A stretch of DNA of 64,000 bases from Larkinella sp051857545. Its GTDB lineage: Bacteria > Bacteroidota > Bacteroidia > Cytophagales > Spirosomataceae. Below, piece after piece: positions 17,054 to 27,100 of this stretch (position 1 is the stretch's first letter; each line of letters begins with the position of its first letter). The position numbers and the translations under genes are program-made. The stretch spans positions 60,521-124,520 of the forward strand of contig NZ_JBPZHB010000016.1 of assembly GCF_051857545.1 (NCBI RefSeq). Direction: 5' to 3'. The notes beneath the pieces were generated by a model. That model made no database searches. It saw nothing but the letters and a program-made list of their open reading frames with translations, and had not been told where the DNA came from.

Positions 17054-19882
17054 TTAATAAATGTAGTTATTTTGACGCATTTGCGACTTCAGGCCCCGTA
17101 GGTTATACGAAAAGGAGAGCATGAAATACCGCGCCAGCGTTTGAACCCGCTCGGTTTGAACGTAATTCTGGTAAGCCTGTTGCGTAATGCCCCGGTTTTT
17201 GTTGAATACATCATAGGCCGTCAGCCGCACCTCCGCTTTGTTGTCTTTCAGGAAGAGTTTGTAGACGGCCAGGTTCAAAATCGGCAACTCCTGTCTAAAA
17301 TCAAACTTGGGGTTTTTGTAAATCTGGTAATTCATCCGTCCGTTGAAGAAAATCCCCTTAGGCAACTGGACGTTCATGTTACCGCCGTAATTGTAATTAT
17401 AAATGGTCAGGTTTTGCGCCGTATTGACGGAATACTTCGTATCCGTGATGCTGAAGTTAAACGTTGGATAAAACGTAAATTTTTCGCTCGGCGTCAAATC
17501 CAGGCTCATGTAGGCGTTGTAGTTGTTGTTGTTGGTTTGGTTCGGTACGCCATTGATGAACGTCGGGAATTTGTTAAGGTTGGTGTAAAAATTCGTATTC
17601 AATACCGCTTTCGTCTTTTTTATCGGGAAACTAAAATAAACGCTTCCGCCTTTGGTGGTTCCACCGCTGATGTTCTCCGGGCGGGTTGTCGTTACCAGTA
17701 ACTCATTAACCGTTTGATTATAAACGATTTGATTGATGTTGTAGCCGTAGTTGACATTGACGAACACGTTGACAAAGCTACCGGGATTGAAGACGCCAAA
17801 TCCGCCACTGACCCGGTGCGTAAGCGAGGGTAATAAATCGGGATTTCCTTCCCGAATAAAGCGGGGATTACTATTGTCGATAACCGGTTGCAAATCACTC
17901 GTTTGTGGCTGGTTGACGTTGACATTGTAACCGGCGTTAAACCGTTTGTTCTTCTTGTTGTAGTTTACGCTGACATTGGGAACAACCGAGAAATAATTGC
18001 GGTCGACTTTCGTAAAATTCGAGGACCCCTGATTCGAGGCAAATTGCCCGGCCTGATGAAACCACATCCCCGCCAAACCGCCCGACACATTAAATCCTTT
18101 GTCGGAATAACGGATCAGAGAGCCAATCCGGTTGTAGGTAAAATCGTTGGTGTAATACCGGCTCAGCGTTTCATTCCGAACGGAAATCTGGTCACCGACA
18201 TCGAACACGTCACGATCGACCTTGTCGTTGCGTCGGCTGAAGTTGTAAAACGTTTCCCAGAATGTTGTTTTTGATAAGGGTTCGGTATAATCCAGACTGG
18301 ACTTGATTTCGGTTCGCAAACTGCTGGTGACGTTGTCCTGGTTGATGCGGAAAACCATCGGGCCGGTGGCGGTGGTGTCATTAAAATAGGTGTTGGTCGA
18401 GCGTTGCTGGGCCGAACCATCGGTATCGTTCACGTTATAGGCCAGGCTGGCGGCAAAGTTGCGCCCTTTCTTTCGGAAGGTGTGCCGGTAAATCGCCGTT
18501 GTCGCAAGCTGAAAACCGTTGAACTGGTTGTAGTTGGCAAAATTGGTCTGGCTGGTGCGCGTTTCCTGATTGGGCCCTTCAAAAAAGTTCTGATCGCTGA
18601 ACAGGTTGGTGTTGCCATTGTTGGCGCGCAGGTTGCCGATGATCACCAGGGTATTGAGCGAATCGATTTTTTGCTCGAACCGGGCACTGCCCCGGTGGTT
18701 TCGGGTCAGGCTACCCTGGCTCTTGTGGTCCGTATTCAAAAATGAACTATTGGGTAGAAAGGTCTCTTTTTCTAAATCCGAGTTGAGCGTCAGACCGCTC
18801 TGGTTGTAGAAATAATTGGAGCTAAGTTTGGTTTTTTTTGTATCGTAATTATAATTCGCACCACCGGCATAGTTGCGGGAAAAGCCCCGGCTGTTGCTCC
18901 CCCCGCCCGTGATGGGAACCCCGATGCCATCATCGCCCCCGAAGAAGTAGACCCCTCCGCTGTAGAACCCGAAATCACCCTGATCTTCCCAATTAAAGGA
19001 TTGGCTTCCCCGAAAATCCTGGTAATCATCGAACGATAAACCGGTCTGGTTGATGTTATTGCCGAGACCAATCACCGACATTTGTTCTTTGGTATTGAAG
19101 CGGTTGTAATTTCCCCGGAGCTGAAACCGGTCTTTTGTACCGGCGCCCGCGGTCACTTTCCCGAAACCGCCTTTGCGGTGGCTTTCCTTCAGTTCCAGGT
19201 TAACAGCCTTTTCCCGTTTTCCGTCGTCGATACCCGTCGTCTTAGCCGCTTCTGTTTTATCGTTGAACACCTGCACCTTTGAAATGGCGTCGGCGGGGAG
19301 GTTTTTGGTGGCTAATTTGGGGTCTGAGCCAAAGAACGTTTTTCCGTCAACGGTAACTTTCGTGACGTTTTCGCCCTGGGCTTTGATGTTTCCTTCCTGA
19401 TCGACCTGCATCCCCGGCAGCTTGCGGAGCAATTCTTCTACCGTCGATCCGGGCGGTACCTTGAACGAAGCGGCATTGTACTCGATGGTATCGCCCCGAA
19501 TGCTCAGCGGTGCTTTGGCCGCTTTAATAACTACTTCCAGTAATTCTTTCTGAATGGGCTTGATGGGCAAGGCACCCAGGTCGGTTACCTCGCTGTTGTC
19601 AGGATTCACTTCCACCTGCAAGGGCAAAAAACCGACGTACGATACTTTCAGAATGTAGGGAGCCCGCTTTACATTCCGGAATTCAAACGCCCCTTTGTCG
19701 TTGGTTCGGCCGAAATTGACCAGTGCGGAGTCTTTCGGGGTCAGGAGCATCACCGTTGCTCCGGGCATGATGGCTTTGGACGTATCGGTAATGGAACCCC
19801 GGATGGTGATCCGGTTCGACTGTTGGGCAAAAGCCGCCTGACAACATACTGTTAGTAACAGCAGCAGGAAAAATTTTTTCAT
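17054..19882 (-). CDS. Outer-membrane beta-barrel protein with carboxypeptidase-regulatory-like domain (OMP_b-brl_3)
   Basis: A 942-aa outer-membrane protein. The signal peptide ends near AFAQ (about residue 20). An Ig-like CarboxypepD_reg domain follows (about 25-110, RGSITDTSKAIMPGATV...), then a plug-like region (VEELLRKLPGMQVDQEGNIKAQG) and a long barrel rich in N, F and Y ending in an aromatic strand (NNYIY). It resembles TonB-dependent receptors without an obvious TonB box. It heads a two-gene operon with the GLPGLI protein. A BlaI/MecI-type palindrome lies 89-104 bp upstream of the start. The ligand is unknown. Confidence 0.9.
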   Translation of the reverse strand: MKKFFLLLLLTVCCQAAFAQQSNRITIRGSITDTSKAIMPGATVMLLTPKDSALVNFGRTNDKGAFEFRNVKRAPYILKVSYVGFLPLQVEVNPDNSEVTDLGALPIKPIQKELLEVVIKAAKAPLSIRGDTIEYNAASFKVPPGSTVEELLRKLPGMQVDQEGNIKAQGENVTKVTVDGKTFFGSDPKLATKNLPADAISKVQVFNDKTEAAKTTGIDDGKREKAVNLELKESHRKGGFGKVTAGAGTKDRFQLRGNYNRFNTKEQMSVIGLGNNINQTGLSFDDYQDFRGSQSFNWEDQGDFGFYSGGVYFFGGDDGIGVPITGGGSNSRGFSRNYAGGANYNYDTKKTKLSSNYFYNQSGLTLNSDLEKETFLPNSSFLNTDHKSQGSLTRNHRGSARFEQKIDSLNTLVIIGNLRANNGNTNLFSDQNFFEGPNQETRTSQTNFANYNQFNGFQLATTAIYRHTFRKKGRNFAASLAYNVNDTDGSAQQRSTNTYFNDTTATGPMVFRINQDNVTSSLRTEIKSSLDYTEPLSKTTFWETFYNFSRRNDKVDRDVFDVGDQISVRNETLSRYYTNDFTYNRIGSLIRYSDKGFNVSGGLAGMWFHQAGQFASNQGSSNFTKVDRNYFSVVPNVSVNYNKKNKRFNAGYNVNVNQPQTSDLQPVIDNSNPRFIREGNPDLLPSLTHRVSGGFGVFNPGSFVNVFVNVNYGYNINQIVYNQTVNELLVTTTRPENISGGTTKGGSVYFSFPIKKTKAVLNTNFYTNLNKFPTFINGVPNQTNNNNYNAYMSLDLTPSEKFTFYPTFNFSITDTKYSVNTAQNLTIYNYNYGGNMNVQLPKGIFFNGRMNYQIYKNPKFDFRQELPILNLAVYKLFLKDNKAEVRLTAYDVFNKNRGITQQAYQNYVQTERVQTLARYFMLSFSYNLRGLKSQMRQNNYIY

Positions 19883-19970
19883 AGGGAACAGGATTCAGTT
19901 TGCAATACGCACCGGCAAATTGGAAAGAATTAACATCCGTTGCTGAAAGTTAACAAATTTTAATAGTTAC

Positions 19971-19986
19971 AACTACAGTTGTAGTT
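19971..19986. promoter_or_regulatory. BlaI/MecI-type operator candidate (TACAnnTGTA)
   Basis: AACTACAGTTGTAGTT contains TACA-GT-TGTA, the core recognised by BlaI/MecI/CopY repressors, within extended symmetry. It lies upstream of the barrel/GLPGLI operon. No blaI or M56 sensor gene is present in this window, so any regulator would act from elsewhere. Confidence 0.45.
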
Positions 19987-20130
19987 AAAAAATATTTTTA
20001 TAGGAGCAATGCCGGGTTAGCAAACAGGCAGGGTAAGTCTAAAAATCAAGGGAAAGACATTGATTCACAGCGGACTGTTGCATGAATCAACAGAGAAACG
20101 GAAAAAATATACTTTGTTATATGTTCCTTA

Positions 20131-20946
20131 TCAAATTAATTCATTGACCCGCACCAGCCGGTATTTTTTATGCTGTAAATACTCAAGAAGTTCTTCCAGG
20201 TGCGCATACAGTTTATCGGTTCGGGCGGGGTGTGTCCCAACATGAAGCAAGAGAATAAAACCGTTCAAGCCGGCCGGATGCCGCTGCTCATACGTATAGA
20301 TGGATTCTAAAATGGCCCGGCTGCTGCGGTAATTTTTTAGATCGGGTGTCGTATAATCAGCGTGGCTGAGGGTGCCGGGCGTATACGAGATGAGTTGAAA
20401 ACCCGCCGTTTTAGTCCAGGCGGCAATCGTGTCGTTATACCATTCGTATGGCGGCAGAAAATACCGGGCGTCTTTTTTCAAGATACCGTAGAGTTGCATG
20501 GCTGCGTAATTCCGCTCCAGATCGCTGCGAAACTGCGTTAGGTTTACCAGCAGACTGTCGCGCTTCCGCCAGTCGCAGTACAACAAATGGGCGTCGGAAT
20601 GAGCACCGAGGTAATGGCCGTCTTTTTTCAGGCTGCGAATCAGGGGTTGAAAAACCGGATTGCGATAAAAGCGGCCTGTCAGGAAAAATGATGCAACAAC
20701 CCGGTGGTGAGCTAACGTTTGCCGGATTTGTTCCCCGCCATCGGCGTATTCGTCCCCCGTAAAGACGATCGCCAGCCGCCGGGCGGTTGTGTCGCCCCGA
20801 ATGATGGCGCCCTGATGCCGCGAAATATATTTTTCGGGGTTTGTGTCGTTGCGTGCAACGTCGGCGACCCGGGCTGCATCTTTTACCCAATTATCGATCC
20901 CAGGAGCGATAGCCCAATACAGTAAACACAACCAAACGATCAGCAT
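20131..20946 (-). CDS. Polysaccharide deacetylase family protein (NodB domain)
   Basis: A 271-aa extracytoplasmic enzyme with an N-terminal membrane segment (about 2-14). The NodB motifs are recognisable but varied: motif 1 is TGDE (63-66) instead of TFDD, with Asp65 as the likely base. The metal histidines are in HSDAH (116-120), and motif 3 is LPPYEW. Family members remove acetyl groups from cell-wall or capsular sugars. The motif 1 change (Glu at the metal-binding Asp) may affect activity. The start lies 34 bp from that of a divergent small gene. Confidence 0.85.
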   Translation of the reverse strand: MLIVWLCLLYWAIAPGIDNWVKDAARVADVARNDTNPEKYISRHQGAIIRGDTTARRLAIVFTGDEYADGGEQIRQTLAHHRVVASFFLTGRFYRNPVFQPLIRSLKKDGHYLGAHSDAHLLYCDWRKRDSLLVNLTQFRSDLERNYAAMQLYGILKKDARYFLPPYEWYNDTIAAWTKTAGFQLISYTPGTLSHADYTTPDLKNYRSSRAILESIYTYEQRHPAGLNGFILLLHVGTHPARTDKLYAHLEELLEYLQHKKYRLVRVNELI

Positions 20947-20980
20947 AGCGGGACACCATTACTTCCAAAAACACCGTATC

Positions 20981-21313
20981 ATGAATTTGATGAACTCTTG
21001 GGCTACCCGGACCCCTATGGCCACTCCATTGACCAATTACACCGTTGAAATGGAACACACCGGTTTATCCGGGTGGATCAGCTACCGTGAATCCATGCTG
21101 ACGTTGCGGTTTTCGTACGAACGCATGCTGACCTCCATCTACGTTTTCGTACCGGGCAACGAACAATGGCCGGCCTATTGCCGGAGCGCGGGCGCCAAAG
21201 TTGCCACCCCACGCCGAACCGAAATCATTCAGCGCATTGCCACCGAACTGCGCAACCAGCAGGCCCCGTCGATGGTGCAAATTAATGATTTTGGAATAGA
21301 AGTGGTGTTTTGA
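20981..21313 (+). CDS. Small hypothetical protein
   Basis: A 110-aa protein not recognised. It has no signal peptide or membrane segment and looks like a compact alpha/beta protein (VEMEHTGLSGWISYRESMLTLRF...). Support for a real gene: host-like composition, an open frame with ATG 20981, and a hairpin terminator 50 bp after the stop. Against: only 34 bp separate it from the divergent deacetylase. Starts at 20990 or 21017 are also possible. Confidence 0.55.
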   Translation: MNLMNSWATRTPMATPLTNYTVEMEHTGLSGWISYRESMLTLRFSYERMLTSIYVFVPGNEQWPAYCRSAGAKVATPRRTEIIQRIATELRNQQAPSMVQINDFGIEVVF

Positions 21314-21661
21314 AAGATCGAAACGAAAAATACCGATCTTGGGTCTTTGCTTAAAGAAACAGCTCCCCAGCTACTGAATGTCGAGCTGGGGAGTGAGTAG
21401 TACGTGCACACCCAAAGATTAATACACTTGTCGCTTTATTCCGTTTGAAGTGCCTTTGGTAACACGAAGCGAAAAATATCCTGAAATCGGCCTTTGATTC
21501 ATTGCCTGCTTTGCCTTCTTCTACACCAGTTACCTCGAATTTTAATGCCCGAGCGCCATGTTGTCCGAAGCATTCCGGATGGCGGTTTTGTTGGCAATCG
21601 CTTCCGATCTGCTAAAAAAGTTGGGCGTGATTCGAATCCGATAAAAAGAAACAAAAACCGC
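21314..21661. other. Intergenic region, 348 bp
   Basis: It holds a terminator hairpin (21363-21393) and otherwise no convincing gene. An isolated GATTCGAATC near 21630 resembles a tRNA T-loop but has no pairing stem. Confidence 0.5.
21363..21393. terminator. Terminator hairpin after the small hypothetical gene
   Basis: CTCCCCAGCT and AGCTGGGGAG form a 10-bp stem with an 11-nt loop. It is placed between the convergent small gene and the GH9 gene. Confidence 0.6.
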
Positions 21662-23599
21662 TTACCGTCTCCGTTTCTTCTTTTTCCCCGACGAACGTTT
21701 GGCCGGGGCCTTTTTTCGTCCGGAGGACTTTTTGCGAACCGTCTTTTTGCGGGATGAGGTCTTCTTTTTAACCACCTTCGCTTTTGCCGGAGCAGCAACC
21801 GTGGCTGCCGCTGTTGTTTCGCCTTGTTTGGCAGCCAGCAGGTAAATCAGCGAAGCCGTGCCGTCCATCGTCGGTTCATTCGTGCTATAGTCGCCGTAAT
21901 CGTCGTGATAAACCACCAGATCGCTCTGAAACTCCGCGTATTCATCCGGTTCTTTCAATTCGATCCCGATCAGATTTTTGTAAATCCGGCCATACACCGG
22001 CCCGTCGACCAGACCGCCATCGATGGGGTAGTTTTTGAGGTGGGTGAAAGCCGAGTGTGGATCGGCGGGGGTATCGGCGCCGGCCGGTAAACCGTACACA
22101 AAACTGGTTCCCCACGGATTGCAGCCAAACAGCCAGTCGAAACAGGCCTGCTCAAGTTGCAGATAGCGGGTATCGCCGGTTAGTTTGCGGTACCAGTAAC
22201 ACTGAATGGCAAAAGACGTCGTCAGGTTGTTGCTGCACCAGATGAACGGAACGCCCCGGTAAAACGCGTTGCTCTGTGCCTTCTGCCAGACTTTTTCAAT
22301 CCCATCCCGGTAAAAACCGACCATGTGTTGCCGACGGGTATCGACAACCCGCTTGGCAACCTCGAAATGGCCGATGTTAATGAACGGATACCACTGGTAA
22401 TGCCGGGCCGTATCGGCTCCCAGCCAGGGCGTTACCGGTTCGATCAAGCCGTAGGCGTAGGCACTGTTGAGGTAGTCGGCGGCTTTATAGCCCTGAACCC
22501 GGGCAGCATTGTACATCTCGACAGCCGCCAGTTCCATGTCATCGACGTAATTGTCTTCTTCGTAAAAATAGGGTGCCCGACCCGGCGCGGTCTGGCAAAC
22601 CCCCGGTTTTTGCAGGCCCAGCATGTAAGCACTTTGCGCCCGTTCCCACAATTTGTCGGCATAATCCAGATCCCGTTTGCGCAATACCTGGTAACCCAAT
22701 GCAAACGCGCTGCTGAATTTGCCGGCCGTAGAGGCAACGCCCGTTGCGCGGTTTTTGTGTTTAAAAAGTCCCTGTGGTTTTCCGGTCGCAAAATACACGG
22801 GCCGCTCATAGCCCTTTCCATACGCCGAGTCCAGTTTGGGAATGCGCAACCCGGAATGATCCCGGTCGTCGGCCAGTTGGTTGAACATCCAGTCGTCTTT
22901 GGGGTGCATTTTCAACAGCCAGTCGAGGCCCCAGCGCGCTTCGTCCAGCACATCGGCCTGGTTGTTCGTTCCTTCCAGCCCGTTGGCCAGGTGCTGATCA
23001 CCGAAAACTTTCGGAAAATCGCGGAAAGCGGCCAGCAGGTGGTAGGTGGCGTTGGCGGAGGTCGGAACGTATTGCAGATAGTCCGAAGCATCGTGCCAGC
23101 CGCCCGACACATCGATGTGGGTGCTGTCGGGCATGGGGCCATACATCGTGTAACCGTCGTGGGTATGGCACGAATCTTTCAGGAAAGGATTGTAACCGCT
23201 GCGTTGCTGGCGCATGTAGCGCAGGCAAAAATCAGCCGCCCCGTTGTATACGTCGTCAGCAATCCGAAATTCCGGCGATTGGATCGTTCCGGTTTTGAGG
23301 TAGTAGGTACCCGGTTTGTGAACGTTGGAAAAATCCAGGCGGTGGGTTTGAACGAAAGGGCCATACGCACCGAAGTCTTTCCCAACCGGTTTTTCATAAA
23401 CGACTTTTCCGGTTTGAGCGTCAATGACCTGAAAAGGCTGTGTGACGGCTTCCTCCGTTTTCCCGACCCAGATGGCTACTTTCGTACTGGCGGGCCGGTA
23501 GCCGAGGGAATTGATTCGGATCCAGGCCTGTTCGTCAACGGTGGATTTGAAAGCAAAAAGCCAAGCAATAAAACCAATCAGCAAAAATAATTTCCTCAT
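21662..23599 (-). CDS. Glycoside hydrolase family 9 protein with basic C-terminal tail
   Basis: A 645-aa secreted endoglucanase-type enzyme. A signal peptide (about 1-19) is followed by an N-terminal Ig-like CelD_N domain (about 25-115) and an (alpha/alpha)6 GH9 catalytic domain. The catalytic Asp is in GGWHDASDY and the acid Glu in DYSTNEPTMDG. After an Ala/Thr linker the last 40 residues (606-645) are 23 Lys/Arg with Ser, Ala and Pro, like a histone H1 tail. This is unusual for a glycosidase. The tail could bind anionic polymers or the cell surface. It is not a T9SS sorting domain. The substrate is probably a beta-1,4-glucan. Confidence 0.9.
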   Translation of the reverse strand: MRKLFLLIGFIAWLFAFKSTVDEQAWIRINSLGYRPASTKVAIWVGKTEEAVTQPFQVIDAQTGKVVYEKPVGKDFGAYGPFVQTHRLDFSNVHKPGTYYLKTGTIQSPEFRIADDVYNGAADFCLRYMRQQRSGYNPFLKDSCHTHDGYTMYGPMPDSTHIDVSGGWHDASDYLQYVPTSANATYHLLAAFRDFPKVFGDQHLANGLEGTNNQADVLDEARWGLDWLLKMHPKDDWMFNQLADDRDHSGLRIPKLDSAYGKGYERPVYFATGKPQGLFKHKNRATGVASTAGKFSSAFALGYQVLRKRDLDYADKLWERAQSAYMLGLQKPGVCQTAPGRAPYFYEEDNYVDDMELAAVEMYNAARVQGYKAADYLNSAYAYGLIEPVTPWLGADTARHYQWYPFINIGHFEVAKRVVDTRRQHMVGFYRDGIEKVWQKAQSNAFYRGVPFIWCSNNLTTSFAIQCYWYRKLTGDTRYLQLEQACFDWLFGCNPWGTSFVYGLPAGADTPADPHSAFTHLKNYPIDGGLVDGPVYGRIYKNLIGIELKEPDEYAEFQSDLVVYHDDYGDYSTNEPTMDGTASLIYLLAAKQGETTAAATVAAPAKAKVVKKKTSSRKKTVRKKSSGRKKAPAKRSSGKKKKRRR

Positions 23600-23654
23600 C
23601 GATAGGCAAGTTACAACTTTTACCGGTTGCAGAGGAAACTCCGGTTAAATGAAA

Positions 23655-23700
23655 TAAACCCATTCCCGACTTTGGCTAAAAGTCGTCAGGAATGGGTTTA
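23655..23700. terminator. Terminator hairpin between GH9 and a small gene
   Basis: TAAACCCATTCC (23655-23666) pairs with GGAATGGGTTTA (23689-23700), with a further inner GACT/AGTC stem. It lies downstream of the small minus-strand gene ending at 23739. Confidence 0.7.
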
Positions 23701-23738
23701 TGGATGGATATAGTATAAAGATAAACTACCAATACGAT

Positions 23739-23939
23739 TTAGTAGCGCCGTTCGAGCATTTCGAGAATACGCAGCCACGGCATGCCACTGCGTATAAATT
23801 GATCCAGCGGGATCTCCGAAAGGAGATTAAACCGCTTTTCCAGACTCTCCTCAATAGGTTGATCTTTTTTAGATGAATGCTGACGATATAATTCATCGCC
23901 CATCATGCTGGATAAGAGGTAATAGCGATTGTATTGCAT
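23739..23939 (-). CDS. Small hypothetical protein (66 aa)
   Basis: Short charged, probably helical protein (MQYNRYYLLSSMMGDELYRQ..., ending LEMLERRY) with no recognised family. The start at 23939 is chosen over a GTG at 23966 because a perfect -7 box TACCTTTG overlaps that GTG. A terminator hairpin follows the stop. Both signals support a real small transcription unit; function unknown. Confidence 0.6.
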   Translation of the reverse strand: MQYNRYYLLSSMMGDELYRQHSSKKDQPIEESLEKRFNLLSEIPLDQFIRSGMPWLRILEMLERRY

Positions 23940-23965
23940 ACGATTACTTAATCTTTTCGGTGACA

Positions 23966-23973
23966 CAAAGGTA
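23966..23973 (-). promoter_or_regulatory. Probable -7 element of the 66-aa gene
   Basis: TACCTTTG on the minus strand matches TAnnTTTG. It is 27 bp upstream of the chosen ATG and decides that start. Confidence 0.45.
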
Positions 23974-24076
23974 GACTACAAAACGCCTTTCTCCAACCCG
24001 TTAAAACAGTTTATTCGAATCAACCTGCTTCTAATCAGGGGAAAACGAATGGTTTAACCGACTTGGAATGAACTCG

Positions 24077-24099
24077 TCCCACCGGATAAAATGGTGGGA
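24077..24099. terminator. Weak hairpin after the macroglobulin gene
   Basis: TCCCACC / GGTGGGA stem with a 9-nt loop, 54 bp beyond the stop. No T tract follows on the minus strand, so this is a tentative terminator. Confidence 0.35.
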
Positions 24100-24152
24100 T
24101 ATACTTAATAGACGCAACTTAGTCTCAAAAGTCACTTTTCGATTTTTTTTTG

Positions 24153-27100
24153 TTAGTATGTGGTTAGGATTCCGCCCCCCGAATAGCTCCGCAAACTGCC
24201 GTCATACATCGCGTCGGCAGAGACCGGCCCCAGCGCAAACCGACCTTTGGACACTACCCGGACGAGGTAATAAAAGGTTTTAACGGTTGTTCCGGCGGAG
24301 GTGAAAAAATGAATCCGGTCGTCGCGTACATCGAAGTGTTCCGGCGTCGAAGCCCCTTTGATCCAGGGCATTTCACGCGGTTCGGTCAGGCGCGGATTTT
24401 CGATCTCAAAACCAGCGGGCAGCATATCCGTCACCACCACGTTGTTAACCGCAATTCCGTTGTCGCTCGCCAGTGAAATCCGGACCACCACCAGATCATT
24501 CTGCTTAAACGACGACATCGGCGCACCGTCGCGGTCCAGAAATTCCCGCCGAACCCGCAAACCGGCATCTTCTTCGGTGTAGTTTCCCGTCGCACTTAGC
24601 CCTTCCGTTTGGGCGAACCAGTATAGGCTGCCGCTGCCCTGCGTCGTCAGATTCAATTTCCGGTTGGCAATTCCGGTCATCAGATTCAGGTTTTTGCCGG
24701 TAAACTGTCCAACGGTTTTCCCCTCCGCCGACAGCGTGGCGGTGGCCGTCGAAGTAGCGGCTTTTTTGGCAATCTTGCCCAGTGCCAAAACCGCAAAAAC
24801 CGACTCCTGCGTGTTCAGATAAGAGCTGGTATTCAAGGCCTGCGACAATTGCCGGGCCAGGGTCGGAATCTGCAAATTGTCCGGATCGGTTTCCAGCAAG
24901 GTGTTCAGCACCAGCGCCAGATTCCGGATCGGCGAAGCATAGCTGCCGCCCGATTGCCGCTGGTTGGTCGTATTGTTGAATTTTTTGGGTAATAAGGCAC
25001 TATAACTGCGTGTATCGCCGGTGAGGTAGAACGCAGCCGCCAGCAAATACCGGCTGTCCGACGTCAGTGAATTTTCGTTTGGCCGTAGAGCTGCGGTTTT
25101 GTAATAATTCATCGCCGGACGATTGGGTTGCCCGCCCAACGCCAGGGCGTATAATCCGTACAGATTCTGCCGACTCACCACTTTACGAACCGTGTTGCCG
25201 GTTTCATCACGAACAATTTCATCCTCCAGCGCGGGGCTGCTCGTGCGAACATTCAGCCGGTCCAGTGCTTTGCTATACACCGACGGACTCACTTCAAAAC
25301 CGGCGCGTCGGGCTTCGGTCAGGAAATGAACCGCGTAAGCCGACGCCCAGCCGTCTTCCGTTGGCAAACCGGGCCACATACTAAAACCGCCGTCGGCCAG
25401 TTGCATCGATTCCACGCGCCGGATGGCTTCCTGAACCGTGTAGTTCGGATTCAGATCGCTGTCGCCCGAACGCACAAAATACGTCCCCGGTTTTCCCATC
25501 GTTTTGAGCACTTCGGCAAAATACAACTGCGGAAATGCTTTAGAAATCGTCTGCTCCATGCACCCGTACGGATAACCGAGCAGATACGACAACTCCTTGC
25601 TCAATTGAATCATCGGCGACCGGCTGACGGTCAACTGACTCCGCACCGTACCGGGAATGTATGAATTGGTCAGATCGATGGTTTGGGATTGATTGGCGGC
25701 CACGACACCTGATTGGGCGGTTTTCAGCAAAGACGTCACCGGCCGGACGGTGAGGTCGAGACTTTCGCTGAATGTTTCGTTCAGACCTTTCACCAAAACC
25801 GTCATGTGGCCCGTGCCAATGGCGGTTTTCGCTTTCACGGCAAAGGTCGCGCGGACTTCCTGTCCCGGCCCGATGGTGAGTTGCTGCGTAGTTGCACCGT
25901 TGGCCAGTAAAGCACCGCTCAGTTTCAGCGAAGCCGTCACAGTAGCCGGTTTTTTGGTGGTATTGCTGATCGTAACGGGCAGACTCAGTTCGTCGTCCGG
26001 ACTCAAAAACCGGGATGCTCCGGTGCTGATCACGAGCGGATCGGCCACTTTCATGTTTTTCATCGCCGAACCGAACGCCTTGTCTTTATACGCAACGGCC
26101 ATGACCCGCAAATCGCCCGAAAACTGCGGAATCGCCACGTCGAAACTGGCTTCTCCGCTGCCGTTGGCTTTCAAAACACCACTCCACAAGGCCACCAGTT
26201 TAACGCGTCCGTTGCTCAACGGATTGATGCGTTTGCCCAGATTATAGCCGTCACCACCAAACGACGAACGGCCGGAAAGGGCTAATTCCGGAAACAGGAA
26301 GGCATACAAATCGTGGCTGTTAACTTCCAAAGCTCGTTTCTGGTAAAAATAACCGTGGATGTCGGGCGTCTGGAAATTTTTCAATTGCAGAATGCCTTCA
26401 TCGACCACGGCCACGGTCAGTTCGGCATTCGGGCTGGTTTTAACCGAAATATGCTGCTTCGTTTTGGAACGGGATTGGGTCACCGCCGTAATTTCTACCG
26501 GCAATTTTGTTTCCGGGTCTTCTACCGAAATCGGGGCAAAACCGTGGGCAACCATCAGCGGCAGGTTCGATCCATCGACGGGCCGAATGAGCGTAGCCGT
26601 CACGTACACCGTTGGCAGGTGTTCATTGGACAAACTAAAGGTCAGTTCGGCGGATTTCTGGTCGGTTTCCAGCACATGCGTTTCCAGGACTTTATTGCGC
26701 TCCAGCGTCACCAGCAGTTTTCCGGCAAACGGCGTTTTGAACAGCACTTTCGCTTTGTCGCCCACCTGATACTTTTCCTTGTCGAACTCCATCAACACCT
26801 GCCCTTCGGTGCTGACTTCGAACGATGAACTTTGCGTGGTGCCAAAACCGTAAGCATAATACGAAACCGCTGTGTAAGCCGCAGCCACGTCGCCGGATTT
26901 GCCCGTCCGTCGGATGCGCACCTCGTATTCGCCCGAAACCGTCGGCACATAACTGAATTTCGCCCGGCCGTCGCCGAACGTCAGGTTATTGGTATAAACG
27001 ACCTTCTCGCGTTTTTTTGAGACATACCGCAACTGGTCGTACTGTTTTTCAACGACCGTCTGGTAATCAAACCGCACCACCTCGGCCTGCGCCGTAGCAC

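Noticed and set aside
21615..21650. A tRNA-like T-loop (GATTCGAATCC)
   Set aside because: No T-stem, anticodon arm or acceptor can be paired around it on either strand.
22325..23590. A 421-codon open frame antisense to the GH9 gene
   Set aside because: The GH9 frame has complete domains and catalytic motifs; the antisense protein is low-complexity and arises from GC-rich codon bias.
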